Origin: Holophagaceae bacterium
GTDB lineage: Bacteria; Acidobacteriota; Holophagae; Holophagales; Holophagaceae
Reading direction: 5' to 3'
NCBI GenBank assembly: GCA_003165415.1
Contig: PLUC01000219.1
Coordinates: 7,161 to 48,799 of the forward strand
DNA length: 41,639 nt
Shown here: in pieces, positions 16,447-24,772 of the stretch
Numbering within the stretch: position 1 is the stretch's first letter
Layout of the letters: each line of letters begins with the position of its first letter
Made by a program: the position numbers and the translations under genes
Notes under the pieces: model-generated
Databases searched by the model: none
The model's input: only the letters and a program-made list of their open reading frames with translations
Told to the model about the DNA's origin: nothing

Positions 16447-17661
16447 ATGGTGCAACCAGCCGTTCTCCTCGGATTGGATCTCGGAGCAAGTAAAATCGTC
16501 GCGGTCGTTGCAGTCCAGGAGGAAGGCGGCGCTCTCAACGTCACCGGCGCCAGCCTGGCCAACCCCGAAGGCGGCATCCTGCGGGGCGAGATCACGGACA
16601 TCAACCTGACGGTCACCGCCGTGAACCGGGCCGTGGAAGAAGCCATGCGCACCGCCGGCCAGACCCGGCTGGACGGCATCCGGGTCTCGGTGGACGGCAT
16701 CCAGTTCAAGGGCGAGAACCTGCGCGACTCCATCACCATCGCCTCCGCGGACCGGATCATCACCGTCCAGGACCGGGACCGGGTGCTGGAGCAGGCCACC
16801 AACGGCTGCAAGCTGGCCAAGGAGGAGACGGTCCTGCACCGCATCCCGCAGATGTTCCACATCAAAGGCCAGCGGGACATCCGCAACCCGGTGAACATGA
16901 TCGGCGACACCCTCGAGGCCGAGGTGCGCATCATCGTGGCCCCGGGCTCGGTGCTGGAGAACATCAACCGGGCCATGCACCTGTCCAGCCTGCAGGGGGC
17001 GACCCTGATGTACTCGCCCCTGGCCTCGGCGGAGGCGGTGCTGTCCCGGGAGGACGCGGAGAACGGCGCCGTGGTGGTGGACATCGGCGACCAGCTCACC
17101 CATCTGGGGGTGTTCCTGCGCGGCACCCTGTTCCACAGCGCGGTGATCCCCATCGGCGGCATGCACTTCACCAAGGACCTGGAGATCACCAAGCACCTGG
17201 GCGGCATCGCCATGGCCGAGCGGATCAAGCGGGTCTATGGCACCGCCCTGCCCAACCAGGTCCCCCCGGAGGAACACATCGAACTGGAAGAGGAAGGCCG
17301 CCAGGTCTCGCGCCGGGAGCTGGCCGAGGTGCTGCACGCCCGCGCGGTGGAGCTGCTCAACATGGTGCTGGCCGAGATCGGCCGCTCCGGGCTCATCCAC
17401 GAGATCCACGGCGGGGTGCACCTGGTGGGCGGCGGCGCCCTGCTGCCGCACCTGCCCATCCTCGCCCAGAACATCCTGGGCCGGCCCCGGGTGGTGCTGG
17501 GCCGGGTGACCGGGGTCCAGGGCCTTTCCCAGGTCATCGCCAATCCGCTTTACACCAACGCCCTCGGCGCGGTGAAAGCGCTCTACCGCGGACTCAACGA
17601 GACCCATACCAAGTCCAGCCGCGGCAATGGTTTCATGGAGAAAATCAAGCGATGGATCTGA
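16447..17661 (+). CDS. ftsA: Cell division protein FtsA
   Basis: Actin-like ATPase that tethers FtsZ to the membrane. Phosphate 1 is LGLDLGASKIVAVVA, phosphate 2 is VVVDIGDQLTHLGV, and the adenosine motif is HLVGGGALLPHL. The family-specific 1C domain lies about 85-165. The C-terminus ends in the amphipathic membrane-targeting helix NGFMEKIKRWI. The start is ATG 16447, which has AGGA at proper spacing; ATG 16417 would add ten residues without a good ribosome site. The end overlaps the annotated upstream option for ftsZ by 10 bases, so the pair is coupled. Confidence 0.95.
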   Translation: MVQPAVLLGLDLGASKIVAVVAVQEEGGALNVTGASLANPEGGILRGEITDINLTVTAVNRAVEEAMRTAGQTRLDGIRVSVDGIQFKGENLRDSITIASADRIITVQDRDRVLEQATNGCKLAKEETVLHRIPQMFHIKGQRDIRNPVNMIGDTLEAEVRIIVAPGSVLENINRAMHLSSLQGATLMYSPLASAEAVLSREDAENGAVVVDIGDQLTHLGVFLRGTLFHSAVIPIGGMHFTKDLEITKHLGGIAMAERIKRVYGTALPNQVPPEEHIELEEEGRQVSRRELAEVLHARAVELLNMVLAEIGRSGLIHEIHGGVHLVGGGALLPHLPILAQNILGRPRVVLGRVTGVQGLSQVIANPLYTNALGAVKALYRGLNETHTKSSRGNGFMEKIKRWI

Positions 17662-17678
17662 ATCCGCACGGAGATTTC

Positions 17679-18899
17679 ATGCCCGATATTCCCTTCCTTC
17701 CCAGCCCCATAACTCTGCCCGGCGCCAACATCAAGGTGGTGGGCGTGGGCGGCGCGGGCTGCAATGCCATCGACCGGATGATCCAGAGCGGCGTGACCGG
17801 CGTCCAGTTCATCGCCATGAACACGGACCAGCAGAGCCTGGCCCAGAGCAAGGCCCACGTGAAGGTCCCGCTGGGGCCCATCAGCATGCGCGGGCTGGGG
17901 GCCGGCGGCAACGCCGAGCGGGCCGCGGTGGCCGCCGAGGAGAGCCGGGAGGAGATCCTGGCCCAGCTCCAGGGCGCGGACATGGTCTTCATCACCGGCG
18001 GCATGGGCGGCGGCACCGGCACCGGCGCGGCGCCCATCGTGGCCAGCTGCGCCCGGGAGTTCGGCGCGCTCACGGTGGCGGTGGTGCTCACCCCGTTCCG
18101 CTGGGAGGGCGTGAACAAGGCGGACAAGGCCGCCCAGGGCCTGGCGAACCTGCGCGAAACCGCCGACACGGTGATCGTGGTATCCAACGAGAAGCTGCTC
18201 AGCCTCTGCGAAAAGGGGGTGAAGGTCAAGGAGGCCTACCGGGTGGCCGACGGCGTGCTGATCCAGGGCGTGCGGGGCATCACTGACCTGATCCTGCGGC
18301 CGGGCTCACTCAACGGCGATTTCGCCGACGTGGAGGCGGTGCTGCGCAACGGCCGGGAAGCCCTCATCGGCACCGGCAACGGCCGGGGCGACGAGGCCAT
18401 CCTGGACGCCCTCACCCGGGCGCTGGACTGCCCCCTGCTGGAGCGGGAGAACACCGGGGTCGCCTCCCAGGTCATCGTCTCCATCATGGCCGACTGGGAC
18501 CGGGTGGAGCTGTCCGCGGTGGAAACCGCCATGGGCTACCTGAGCCGGCACTACCACGGCCACGCCGACATCAAGCTCTGCCAGGTGGACGCCCCGGAGC
18601 TGGACGACCGGGCGCTGGTCACCGTGCTGGCTTCCGGCTTCTCGGACCACCTGGAGAACCTGCCCGCGCCCCCGGACGCCATCGTCCCGGCCCATCCCGA
18701 ACCCGCGCGGGCCGGCGGCGACAACGGCCGGGTCTACGGGGACGCGCCCCAGGGCCAGCAGCCCGGCGAGCAGCCCCTGACCCCCACCCGCCTCCTGCCC
18801 CAGGCCCCCACCCCCAGCGGCGAACTGAACACTCTGGCCGAGGACCTGCACGTGCCGGCCATCATCCGCATGACCCAGGGGCGGCTGCCCATCGAATAG
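17679..18899 (+). CDS. ftsZ: Cell division GTPase FtsZ
   Basis: Tubulin-like GTPase that forms the division ring. VVGVGGAGCNAIDRM opens the nucleotide domain, the tubulin signature is GGMGGGTGTGAAP, and the T7 loop LNGDFADVEAV keeps the two catalytic acids. The stretch after T7 reads GREALIGTG instead of the common MGMAMMGTG. The C-terminal tail from about residue 325 is Pro/Gln-rich and ends in DLHVPAIIR, the FtsA/partner-binding peptide. ATG 17679 has GGAG five bases upstream and is preferred; ATG 17652, inside ftsA, is the alternative and would add nine residues. Confidence 0.96.
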   Translation: MPDIPFLPSPITLPGANIKVVGVGGAGCNAIDRMIQSGVTGVQFIAMNTDQQSLAQSKAHVKVPLGPISMRGLGAGGNAERAAVAAEESREEILAQLQGADMVFITGGMGGGTGTGAAPIVASCAREFGALTVAVVLTPFRWEGVNKADKAAQGLANLRETADTVIVVSNEKLLSLCEKGVKVKEAYRVADGVLIQGVRGITDLILRPGSLNGDFADVEAVLRNGREALIGTGNGRGDEAILDALTRALDCPLLERENTGVASQVIVSIMADWDRVELSAVETAMGYLSRHYHGHADIKLCQVDAPELDDRALVTVLASGFSDHLENLPAPPDAIVPAHPEPARAGGDNGRVYGDAPQGQQPGEQPLTPTRLLPQAPTPSGELNTLAEDLHVPAIIRMTQGRLPIE

Positions 18900-18957
18900 G
18901 ACGGTGCCATCACCACGGTGACGCGGCGGTGGGGATCCCTATGTTTTTTTTACTCAA
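18900..18957 (+). terminator. Possible weak terminator after ftsZ
   Basis: A GC-rich stretch with short, imperfect inverted repeats (GGGGATCCC at 18931-18939 is the clearest) runs straight into an eight-T tract at 18944-18951. The T-run is convincing but the stem is short, so efficient termination is uncertain. Confidence 0.35.
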
Positions 18958-19050
18958 TTGTTCCCAACCGACCCGCCCGGATTGGGCCATCCTGGAGTTT
19001 CCGCCCAGGAGGTCCAAAGCGCCTGAAGCGCCATTCCATGCGAGGTTCCG

Positions 19051-20283
19051 ATGAAAAGCTCCAAGACCCGCTGCCTGGGCATCCTCACCGCCGGCGGGGA
19101 CTCGCCCGGGCTCAACGCCGTAGTGCGGGCCATCACCAAGGTGGCCATGAACGAGTTCGGCATGCGCGTGCTGGGCATCCAGGACGGCTTCCGGGGCCTG
19201 GTGGAGAACCGGATCGTGACCCTGGACGACATCACCGTCTCCGGGGTGCTCACCCGGGGCGGCACGATCCTGGGCACCAGCCGGGACAAGCCGCACAGCA
19301 TGCCCATGGGCGGCAAGCTGCTGGACATGACCGACTCGGCGGTGGAGAACGCCAGGAAGCACCAGATGGACTGCCTGGTCTGCCTGGGCGGCGGCGGCAC
19401 CGCCAAGAACGCCTACCGGCTCTGGCAGAAGGGCGGGGTCAACGTGATGACCCTGCCCAAGACCATCGACAATGACGTCTTCGGCACCGATGTGTCGTTC
19501 GGGTTCGACACCGCTGTGAGCATCGCCACCGAGGCCATCGACCGCCTGCACACCACCGCCACCAGCCACCACCGGCTGATCGTCTGCGAGGTCATGGGCC
19601 ACCGGGCCGGGTGGCTGGCCCTGCATTCGGGCATCGCCGGCGGGGCCGACGTGATCCTGATCCCGGAGATTCCCTACGACCTGGAGAAGATCGCGGAGTT
19701 CCTGCTGGAGCGGCGCCGGCACGGGAAGCGCTTCTCGATCATCGCCGTGGCGGAGGGGGCCCGGTCCGTGCGCGAGGCCGCGGAGGCCGCCGTGTTCAAG
19801 GCCAAGGACAAGGACAAGGACCGCAAGAAGACCAAGGAGAATGGCCGGCCGGACAAGGGCGAAATCCCCCTGGACGCGCCCGCGGAGGAGGAAGCCGTGG
19901 ACGCCTACCGGGCCGACCTGCCCCTCAACGTCCAGCGGCTGCACGACGAGACCATGGCCTTCCACGTGGTGCAGGAGTCCATGGCGTCCCGCCTGGCCCG
20001 GCACCTCCAGGCCCTCACCGGGGTGGAGGCGCGGGTGACCTCCCTGGGCCATGTGCAGCGGGGCGGAATCCCCACCGCCTTCGACCGCACCCTCAGCACC
20101 ATGATGGGCGCCAAGGCCGCCGAGCTGCTGGCGGAGGGCACTTACAACGTGATGGTGGCCTACCGGAACGGAATCTGCGTGCCGGTGCCGCTTCAGGATG
20201 TGGTGGGACAGCGCAAGCTGGTGCCTTCCGACCACCACCTGATCCATTGCGCCCGCCAGGTGGGCACCTGTTTCGGGGATTAA
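19051..20283 (+). CDS. pfkA: 6-phosphofructokinase
   Basis: Phosphorylates fructose 6-phosphate in glycolysis. TAGGDSPGLNAVVR (13-26) opens the fold, and PKTIDND (136-142) contains the catalytic Asp with Lys where E. coli PfkA has Gly. The nucleotide motif reads GGGGT (113-117): the Mg-binding Asp of the usual GGDGS is replaced by Gly. A related clade I recall has GGNGT here, so this seems a subfamily trait. HVQRGG near residue 335 is the usual substrate loop. A strongly charged insert of Lys, Asp and Glu (about 248-285) makes the protein 410 residues long against about 320 in E. coli. Phosphoryl donor (ATP or PPi) is not settled by these residues. Confidence 0.92.
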   Translation: MKSSKTRCLGILTAGGDSPGLNAVVRAITKVAMNEFGMRVLGIQDGFRGLVENRIVTLDDITVSGVLTRGGTILGTSRDKPHSMPMGGKLLDMTDSAVENARKHQMDCLVCLGGGGTAKNAYRLWQKGGVNVMTLPKTIDNDVFGTDVSFGFDTAVSIATEAIDRLHTTATSHHRLIVCEVMGHRAGWLALHSGIAGGADVILIPEIPYDLEKIAEFLLERRRHGKRFSIIAVAEGARSVREAAEAAVFKAKDKDKDRKKTKENGRPDKGEIPLDAPAEEEAVDAYRADLPLNVQRLHDETMAFHVVQESMASRLARHLQALTGVEARVTSLGHVQRGGIPTAFDRTLSTMMGAKAAELLAEGTYNVMVAYRNGICVPVPLQDVVGQRKLVPSDHHLIHCARQVGTCFGD

Positions 20284-20308
20284 AGAATTTTTTAATTTAT
20301 TATTAATG

Positions 20309-20475
20309 TTGAAATTCATGTTTCAAAGGCTGTCACGTTTCGCCAACTCCCAACACATGAGGTATGGCCTGTTCGGAAAGGAAGGCCTCGTTGGAGCGAA
20401 AGCTCTGTCCTTTTAATGTGGTTTTTCATCTAGTTAGCGAAAAACACATCCCCCCAACCTTTGAAAGGAGAAGGC
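20309..20475 (+). promoter_or_regulatory. Structured leader upstream of the outer-membrane barrel gene
   Basis: Between pfkA and the barrel gene lies a low-GC stretch followed by dense inverted repeats. TTGAAATTCATGTTTCAA (20309-20326) has perfect six-base arms and could be an operator. A long imperfect stem joins 20338-20352 (TTTCG, CTC, CAAC) with 20390-20401 (GTTG, GAG, CGAAA), enclosing GGCCT/AGGCC (20366-20370 and 20382-20386 region). GAGCGAAAGCTC (20394-20405) is an alternative GNRA-looped hairpin that competes for the same GAG. A further A/T-rich hairpin spans 20418-20447. It matches no riboswitch class I recognise. Confidence 0.45.
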
Positions 20476-21081
20476 ATGACTCGTCCTGTTGCTAGTATCG
20501 GCCGTTATGGGCTGCTTTGTGCCGCGGCGTGCTGCGCCATGGCCGTCGAGGCACCGCAAATCGGCGCCCAGGTTCTGGGCAGTTCCCCGACCGGGGCCAC
20601 GAGGGATCATTTCACTTCCAATACCGGCTGGGGCCTGGGCGTGTTCGCCGACTGGGAAGTGGGGGCCGGCAAGGTCATCAGGCTGGCCTATGACGGCATC
20701 TGGTATCCCAACGGCGGCCATGCGGACGCCATCCCCGGACTGGCCGCGAACAGCTATTCCGAATCGGACCGCACGTGCCGCAGCCACGCCTTCACCAGCC
20801 AGTACCTGTACTATCCCTCCGGGAACCGGGAGGGGGTCTACTTCAAGGTGGGCCTGGGGGGAATGAAATACCTGACCAGGATCAACACCACCTTGAACCT
20901 CCCCGGGGCCCAGGGAGTTGGGTTGACCGTCCTCAACGAGTCGGGCACCAAGCTGAACATGCTGGCGGGATTGGGCTACGATTTCAACAAGAACTGGGGG
21001 GTCAATGCCCAATATTCGTTCATAACAGTCCATGGACGCACGCTTGGCGCGGTGCAGACGGGGCTTTCCTATCGATTCTAG
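20476..21081 (+). CDS. Small outer-membrane beta-barrel protein (opacity/OmpW-like)
   Basis: A 201-residue protein with an N-terminal signal peptide (hydrophobic about 10-24) and alternating short amphipathic strands of an eight-stranded barrel: GWGLGVFADWEVG, VIRLAYDGIWY, TSQYLYYP, VYFKVGLGGMKYL, LNMLAGLGYDF, WGVNAQYSFI and a final VQTGLSYRF with the terminal Phe recognised by BAM. AAGGAGAAGGC precedes ATG 20476. The family is unspecific and may be a structural or adhesion protein. It has its own AT-rich promoter region and structured leader, and a hairpin follows its stop codon. Confidence 0.8.
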   Translation: MTRPVASIGRYGLLCAAACCAMAVEAPQIGAQVLGSSPTGATRDHFTSNTGWGLGVFADWEVGAGKVIRLAYDGIWYPNGGHADAIPGLAANSYSESDRTCRSHAFTSQYLYYPSGNREGVYFKVGLGGMKYLTRINTTLNLPGAQGVGLTVLNESGTKLNMLAGLGYDFNKNWGVNAQYSFITVHGRTLGAVQTGLSYRF

Positions 21082-21086
21082 TGCAC

Positions 21087-21110
21087 CCCCCTCCGCCGGC
21101 GCGGAGGGGG
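21087..21110. terminator. Strong GC hairpin after the barrel gene
   Basis: A perfect ten-base stem (CCCCCTCCGC and GCGGAGGGGG) with loop CGGC starts six bases after the stop codon. No T-run follows, so it may be a 3' stabiliser or a pause/Rho-assisted end rather than a classical terminator. Confidence 0.5.
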
Positions 21111-21156
21111 AAGCTAGCCGGGTGCCAATCCTTTGGCTTCCGGCTAGGCTGGAGGC

Positions 21157-21936
21157 ATGCCGTTTGAATCCCAGATCAACAGCCGGGCCAATCCCCGCTT
21201 CAAGGCGCTGAAGGCGCTGCTCGCCGCGGGCGGGGCGCGGCGCAGCCATACCCTGCTCCTGGGGGAGAAGCTGGTGCTGGCCTGGTCGCAGGCGCCAGCG
21301 GACTGCCGAGACCGGCTGCGGCCGGAAACCTGGCTGCGCCTGGAAGGCTCGGCCCCCCATCCCCTGGAGCGGCGCCTGGCCCGGGAAACCCTGGTACTGG
21401 GCGAAGCCCTCATGCGCGACCTGGCCGATGCCAGCAGCCCGCCGGAGCACGCCCTGCTGGCCGGCCTCGGGCCGGAGCCGGGAGGGCCGCTGCCGGCGCG
21501 GGTGATCGTGCCATGGGGGATTCAGGATCCCGGCAACCTGGGCGCCATCCTGCGCAGCGCCGCGGCGTTCGGCTTCCAGGAAGCCCTGCTGGGGCCCCTG
21601 TGCGCCGACCCGTTCAGCCCCAAGGCCCTGCGGGGCAGCATGGGCGCAGCTTTCCTGATGCCGCTGAGGCGGATCGACAGGATCGATGCGCTGGCCCTGG
21701 ACGGCGGGCACTGGCTCGCCCTGGACGGGGGCCCTGGCGCCCTGCCCCTGGCCCGGGCCGAGCTGCGGGAGCCGCTGCGGATCCTGGTGGGCAACGAAGG
21801 GCATGGCTGGGAGGGCTCGGACCTGCCCGCCGCCGTGCTGCGGGTGGCCATTCCCACCCGCGGGGTGGAAAGCCTCAACGCCGCCGTGGCCGCGGGCATC
21901 GCCTGCTACGAAACCGCGCGCAGGGAGTTCCGGTGA
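21157..21936 (+). CDS. SpoU/TrmH family RNA methyltransferase
   Basis: A 259-residue SPOUT enzyme predicted to 2'-O-methylate a tRNA or rRNA ribose with SAM. The N-terminal third is a substrate-binding domain. The catalytic domain shows motif 1 (WGIQDPGNLGAILRSAAAFG, including the key Asn and Arg), motif 2 (ILVGNEGHGW) and motif 3 (IPTRGVESLNAAVAAGIACYE begins near 240; the Ser-Leu-Asn triad is intact) that forms the trefoil knot. The target nucleotide is not predictable. The stop overlaps the GTG start of lnt, so the two genes are coupled. Confidence 0.9.
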   Translation: MPFESQINSRANPRFKALKALLAAGGARRSHTLLLGEKLVLAWSQAPADCRDRLRPETWLRLEGSAPHPLERRLARETLVLGEALMRDLADASSPPEHALLAGLGPEPGGPLPARVIVPWGIQDPGNLGAILRSAAAFGFQEALLGPLCADPFSPKALRGSMGAAFLMPLRRIDRIDALALDGGHWLALDGGPGALPLARAELREPLRILVGNEGHGWEGSDLPAAVLRVAIPTRGVESLNAAVAAGIACYETARREFR

Positions 21937-23447
21937 ACGGGACCCGAAGCCGGCCGGCCGGCGCCCTGGGGCTGGCCCTCATCCTCGCCCTGGTGTTCGT
22001 CCTGGCCTTCCGCTTCCCGGCGGATTCGGGCCGGGGCTACCTGGAGGCCGCCGCCGCGCTGCTGTTCCCCACCCTGCTGTTCGCCGCCCTGTTCAGGGGT
22101 CTGCGGGCGGGCTGGATCTACCTGGCCCTGTTCCTGGGGCTGGTGGGCATCTTCCACTGGGTCCCGGGCACCATCGCCGTCAAGGGTCCGCTGCCCTACC
22201 CCCTGGCCCTGCTGGGGGCCGGACTGTTCTATGGCTGGGAGGCCCTGGGGTTCCTGGCGGTGGCCCTGGCGGCCCGCTGGGCCCAACGCCGGGGCGGCCC
22301 CTGGGCCGCGGCCTGCGCCGCGGCGCTGGCCATGCTGCTGTGGGAGATCCACGGGTTCCACGTGTACTCCTGGAGCTGGGGCGCCGCGCTGGGCGGGGTG
22401 CCCTGGCTGGCCCGGTCCGCCGCGTTCCTGGGCAGCCACGGTCTGGCGGCGCTGCTCTGGGCCTGCGGCGCCTTCACCGGGGCGGAGCTGGCGGCGAAGC
22501 GGGGGCCGCGGCGGATCCTGGCCGGCCCGCTGGTGCTGCTGCTTCTGCTCACCGCCGGCGCGGGCCTCTGGCGGATGCTGCCCCGGGGGCCCCTGCGGAT
22601 GCTGGACGTGGTCATGATCCAGCCGAATTTCGAGGCCGGCCTGCGCCGCCCCGGCATGGAGCAGGACATGTGGCGGCGCTCCGACGCTGAACTCAAGGCC
22701 CTGGGCTGGCCGCGGCCCGGGGTGGCCACGCTGCTGCTGTGGCCCGAGAGTTCGGTGCTGGGACGGGACGACCGCCGGCCCAGCGAGCGCATGGCCCTGG
22801 AGGCCCAGCTCCGGGGCGTCGCCTGGCTGTTCGGGACCGAAGGCGGCGATTTCAACCTGGTGCGGGGCGAGGCGGCTGGCCAGCCCAGCTTCATCCAGGC
22901 CAAGGTGGAGCCCATGCCCTTCGGCGAGCGCATGCCCGGACCGCCCTGGCTGCGCCAGTGGCTGGACGAGCACCTGGGCTTCGTCTCCCAGCGGGCCGGA
23001 ACCCTGACCGCGGCCAGCAGCTTCCAGTTCCCCACGCCCCAGGGACCGCTCAAGGTCCACCCGCTGATCTGCAGCGAGGCGCTCATGGGCGACCGGGTGC
23101 AGGCGGGCCTGGCCCTGGCCGGGGGCGACCTGCTGAGCAACCATACCAATGACGGCTGGTTCGAGCAGAGCCCGGCCACCGACCTGCATGCCGCCCAGAT
23201 CCGCCTGCGGGCGGTGGAGACCGGCCTGCCGCTGCTGCGGGCGACCCTCACCGGCAAGTCCGGGGTGTTCCGGGAAGACGGCTCCTGGGTCCTCTGGGGC
23301 CGGCCCATGACCGAGGCCGCCCACGGCGTGCAGCTGCGCTGGCGCCCCATCTCAACCCCGGCCCGGAACCCGTGGGTGCTGCGCTGCATCATGGCCGCCC
23401 TGGCGCTGATCCTGGCCTATCGGCTGACCAGGAAGCGCATTTCCTGA
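21933..23447 (+). CDS. lnt: Apolipoprotein N-acyltransferase
   Basis: Inner-membrane enzyme that adds the third acyl chain to lipoproteins, usually needed for Lol sorting. Six to seven hydrophobic helices fill residues 10-210, a nitrilase-like periplasmic domain spans about 222-475, and a final helix lies at 485-500. The Glu-Lys-Cys triad is visible as E272 (WPESS), K324 (QAKVEPMPFGE) and C380 (LICSEA); TNDGWF follows at 405-410. Length 504 is normal. The GTG start overlaps the preceding TGA with AGGGAG upstream. Its presence fits the Lol genes at 3-5.5 kb and the many lipoproteins encoded at 24-38 kb. Confidence 0.93.
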   Translation: MNGTRSRPAGALGLALILALVFVLAFRFPADSGRGYLEAAAALLFPTLLFAALFRGLRAGWIYLALFLGLVGIFHWVPGTIAVKGPLPYPLALLGAGLFYGWEALGFLAVALAARWAQRRGGPWAAACAAALAMLLWEIHGFHVYSWSWGAALGGVPWLARSAAFLGSHGLAALLWACGAFTGAELAAKRGPRRILAGPLVLLLLLTAGAGLWRMLPRGPLRMLDVVMIQPNFEAGLRRPGMEQDMWRRSDAELKALGWPRPGVATLLLWPESSVLGRDDRRPSERMALEAQLRGVAWLFGTEGGDFNLVRGEAAGQPSFIQAKVEPMPFGERMPGPPWLRQWLDEHLGFVSQRAGTLTAASSFQFPTPQGPLKVHPLICSEALMGDRVQAGLALAGGDLLSNHTNDGWFEQSPATDLHAAQIRLRAVETGLPLLRATLTGKSGVFREDGSWVLWGRPMTEAAHGVQLRWRPISTPARNPWVLRCIMAALALILAYRLTRKRIS

Positions 23448-23476
23448 GACCATGGAGGAATCCCCAAGGAGCTTCC

Positions 23477-24769
23477 ATGTCCGCCGCGCTGCAACCCATC
23501 CTTGACCTCATGCTGGACGGCGGCTGCAAGGGCTTCCCCCAGGACCGCCCGGCCACCCGTCTCGGGGACGTGGGCGGTCTGGGGCTCCGGCTCACCGAGG
23601 GCGGACTGGACTTCCCGGTGGCGGTGCTCAAGCGCTCGGCGCTGGCGCACAATGCCCAGTGGATGGCCGAGTTCATCCGCAGGACCGGGGTCAGCCTCTG
23701 CCCCCACGGCAAGACCACCATGGCGCCCCAGCTGTTCCACCGCCAGCTGGCGGACGGCGCCTGGGGCATCACCCTGGCCACCGTCCAGCAGGCGCGGGTG
23801 GCCCACCGCTATGGCATCAAGCGGATCCTGCTGGCCAACGAGCTGGTCCACCCCGCGGCCATTGGCTGGGTCCAGGCCACCCTGGACGCCGACCCGGCGT
23901 TCGACTTCACCTGCCTGGTGGATTCCCCGGAAGGGGTGGCCCGGCTGGAGGCTTCGGCCCAGGGCAGGCGCCCCCTCCCGGTGCTGGTGGAACTGGGGAT
24001 CCTTGGCGGCCGCACCGGGGCCCGCGGGCTCGAAGCCGCCCTGGCCGTGGCCCGGGCGGTCAAGGCCTCGCCCAGGCTTCAGCTGCGCGGCGTGGAGTGC
24101 TACGAAGGGATCATCGGCAGCGCGGACCCCGCCGCCGACCGGGCCCGGATCCAGGAATGGCTGGACCAGCTGGCGGCACTGGCCCGGCGCTGCGACGCGG
24201 AGCAGCTGTTCGAGACCGGCTGCGTGCTGCTCTCCGCCGGCGGTTCCGCCTATTTCGACCTGGTGGTCCAGGCCCTGGCCGAGGTCAAGCTGTCCAGCCC
24301 GACCCAGGTGGTCCTGCGCAGCGGGTGCTACTTTTCCCATGACGCCGGCCACTACCGGCACCTCCTGGAGCTGCTGGAAGAACGCCTGCCCGAGGCGCTG
24401 CGGATGGAGCGGCGGCTGACCCCCGCGCTGGAAATCTGGGGCCAGGTGCTGAGCCGCCCGGAGCCGGGCCTGGCCTACCTGGGCCTGGGCAAGCGCGACG
24501 TCTCCTATGACATGGACCTGCCCATCCCCATCCTCTGGACCCGCCCCGGCACCCCCGGCGCCCCCCGCCCGGCGCCCGCGGCCTGGCGCATCACCCGCCT
24601 GAACGACCAGCACGCGCGGCTGGAACTGCCGGCGGAAGCCGAACTGCAGGTGGGCGACCTGGTGGGCTGCGGCATCAGCCATCCCTGCACGGCCTTCGAC
24701 AAGTGGCAGGTTCTGTTCGAAGTGGACGACGACTACCGCGTGCTGGGCGCGATCCGCACGTTCTTTTAG
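23477..24769 (+). CDS. D-serine dehydratase-like PLP enzyme (DSD1/fold-III type)
   Basis: A 430-residue fold-III PLP enzyme with an alanine racemase-like barrel and a small C-terminal domain. PLP lysine K79 lies in CPHGKTTMAP. The C-terminal GISHPCTAFDKW supplies the His and Cys that bind zinc in eukaryotic-type D-serine dehydratase. Relatives act on D-serine, D-threonine or other beta-hydroxy D-amino acids, so the substrate is not fixed. AAGGAG lies six bases before ATG 23477. The gene ends three bases from the convergent DUF4382-like gene. Confidence 0.87.
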   Translation: MSAALQPILDLMLDGGCKGFPQDRPATRLGDVGGLGLRLTEGGLDFPVAVLKRSALAHNAQWMAEFIRRTGVSLCPHGKTTMAPQLFHRQLADGAWGITLATVQQARVAHRYGIKRILLANELVHPAAIGWVQATLDADPAFDFTCLVDSPEGVARLEASAQGRRPLPVLVELGILGGRTGARGLEAALAVARAVKASPRLQLRGVECYEGIIGSADPAADRARIQEWLDQLAALARRCDAEQLFETGCVLLSAGGSAYFDLVVQALAEVKLSSPTQVVLRSGCYFSHDAGHYRHLLELLEERLPEALRMERRLTPALEIWGQVLSRPEPGLAYLGLGKRDVSYDMDLPIPILWTRPGTPGAPRPAPAAWRITRLNDQHARLELPAEAELQVGDLVGCGISHPCTAFDKWQVLFEVDDDYRVLGAIRTFF

Positions 24770-24772
24770 TTT

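Noticed and set aside
19051-20283. Straightforward PPi-dependent phosphofructokinase
   Set aside because: The Lys in PKTIDND fits, but the GGDD motif of PPi enzymes is not present (GGGGT instead), so the donor was left open.
20300-20475. GEMM (cyclic dinucleotide) riboswitch before the barrel gene or the cytochrome operon
   Set aside because: GCGAAAGC and similar pieces recall parts of the motif, but the conserved core (ACGCAAAGCC with its tetraloop-receptor partner) is missing at both places.
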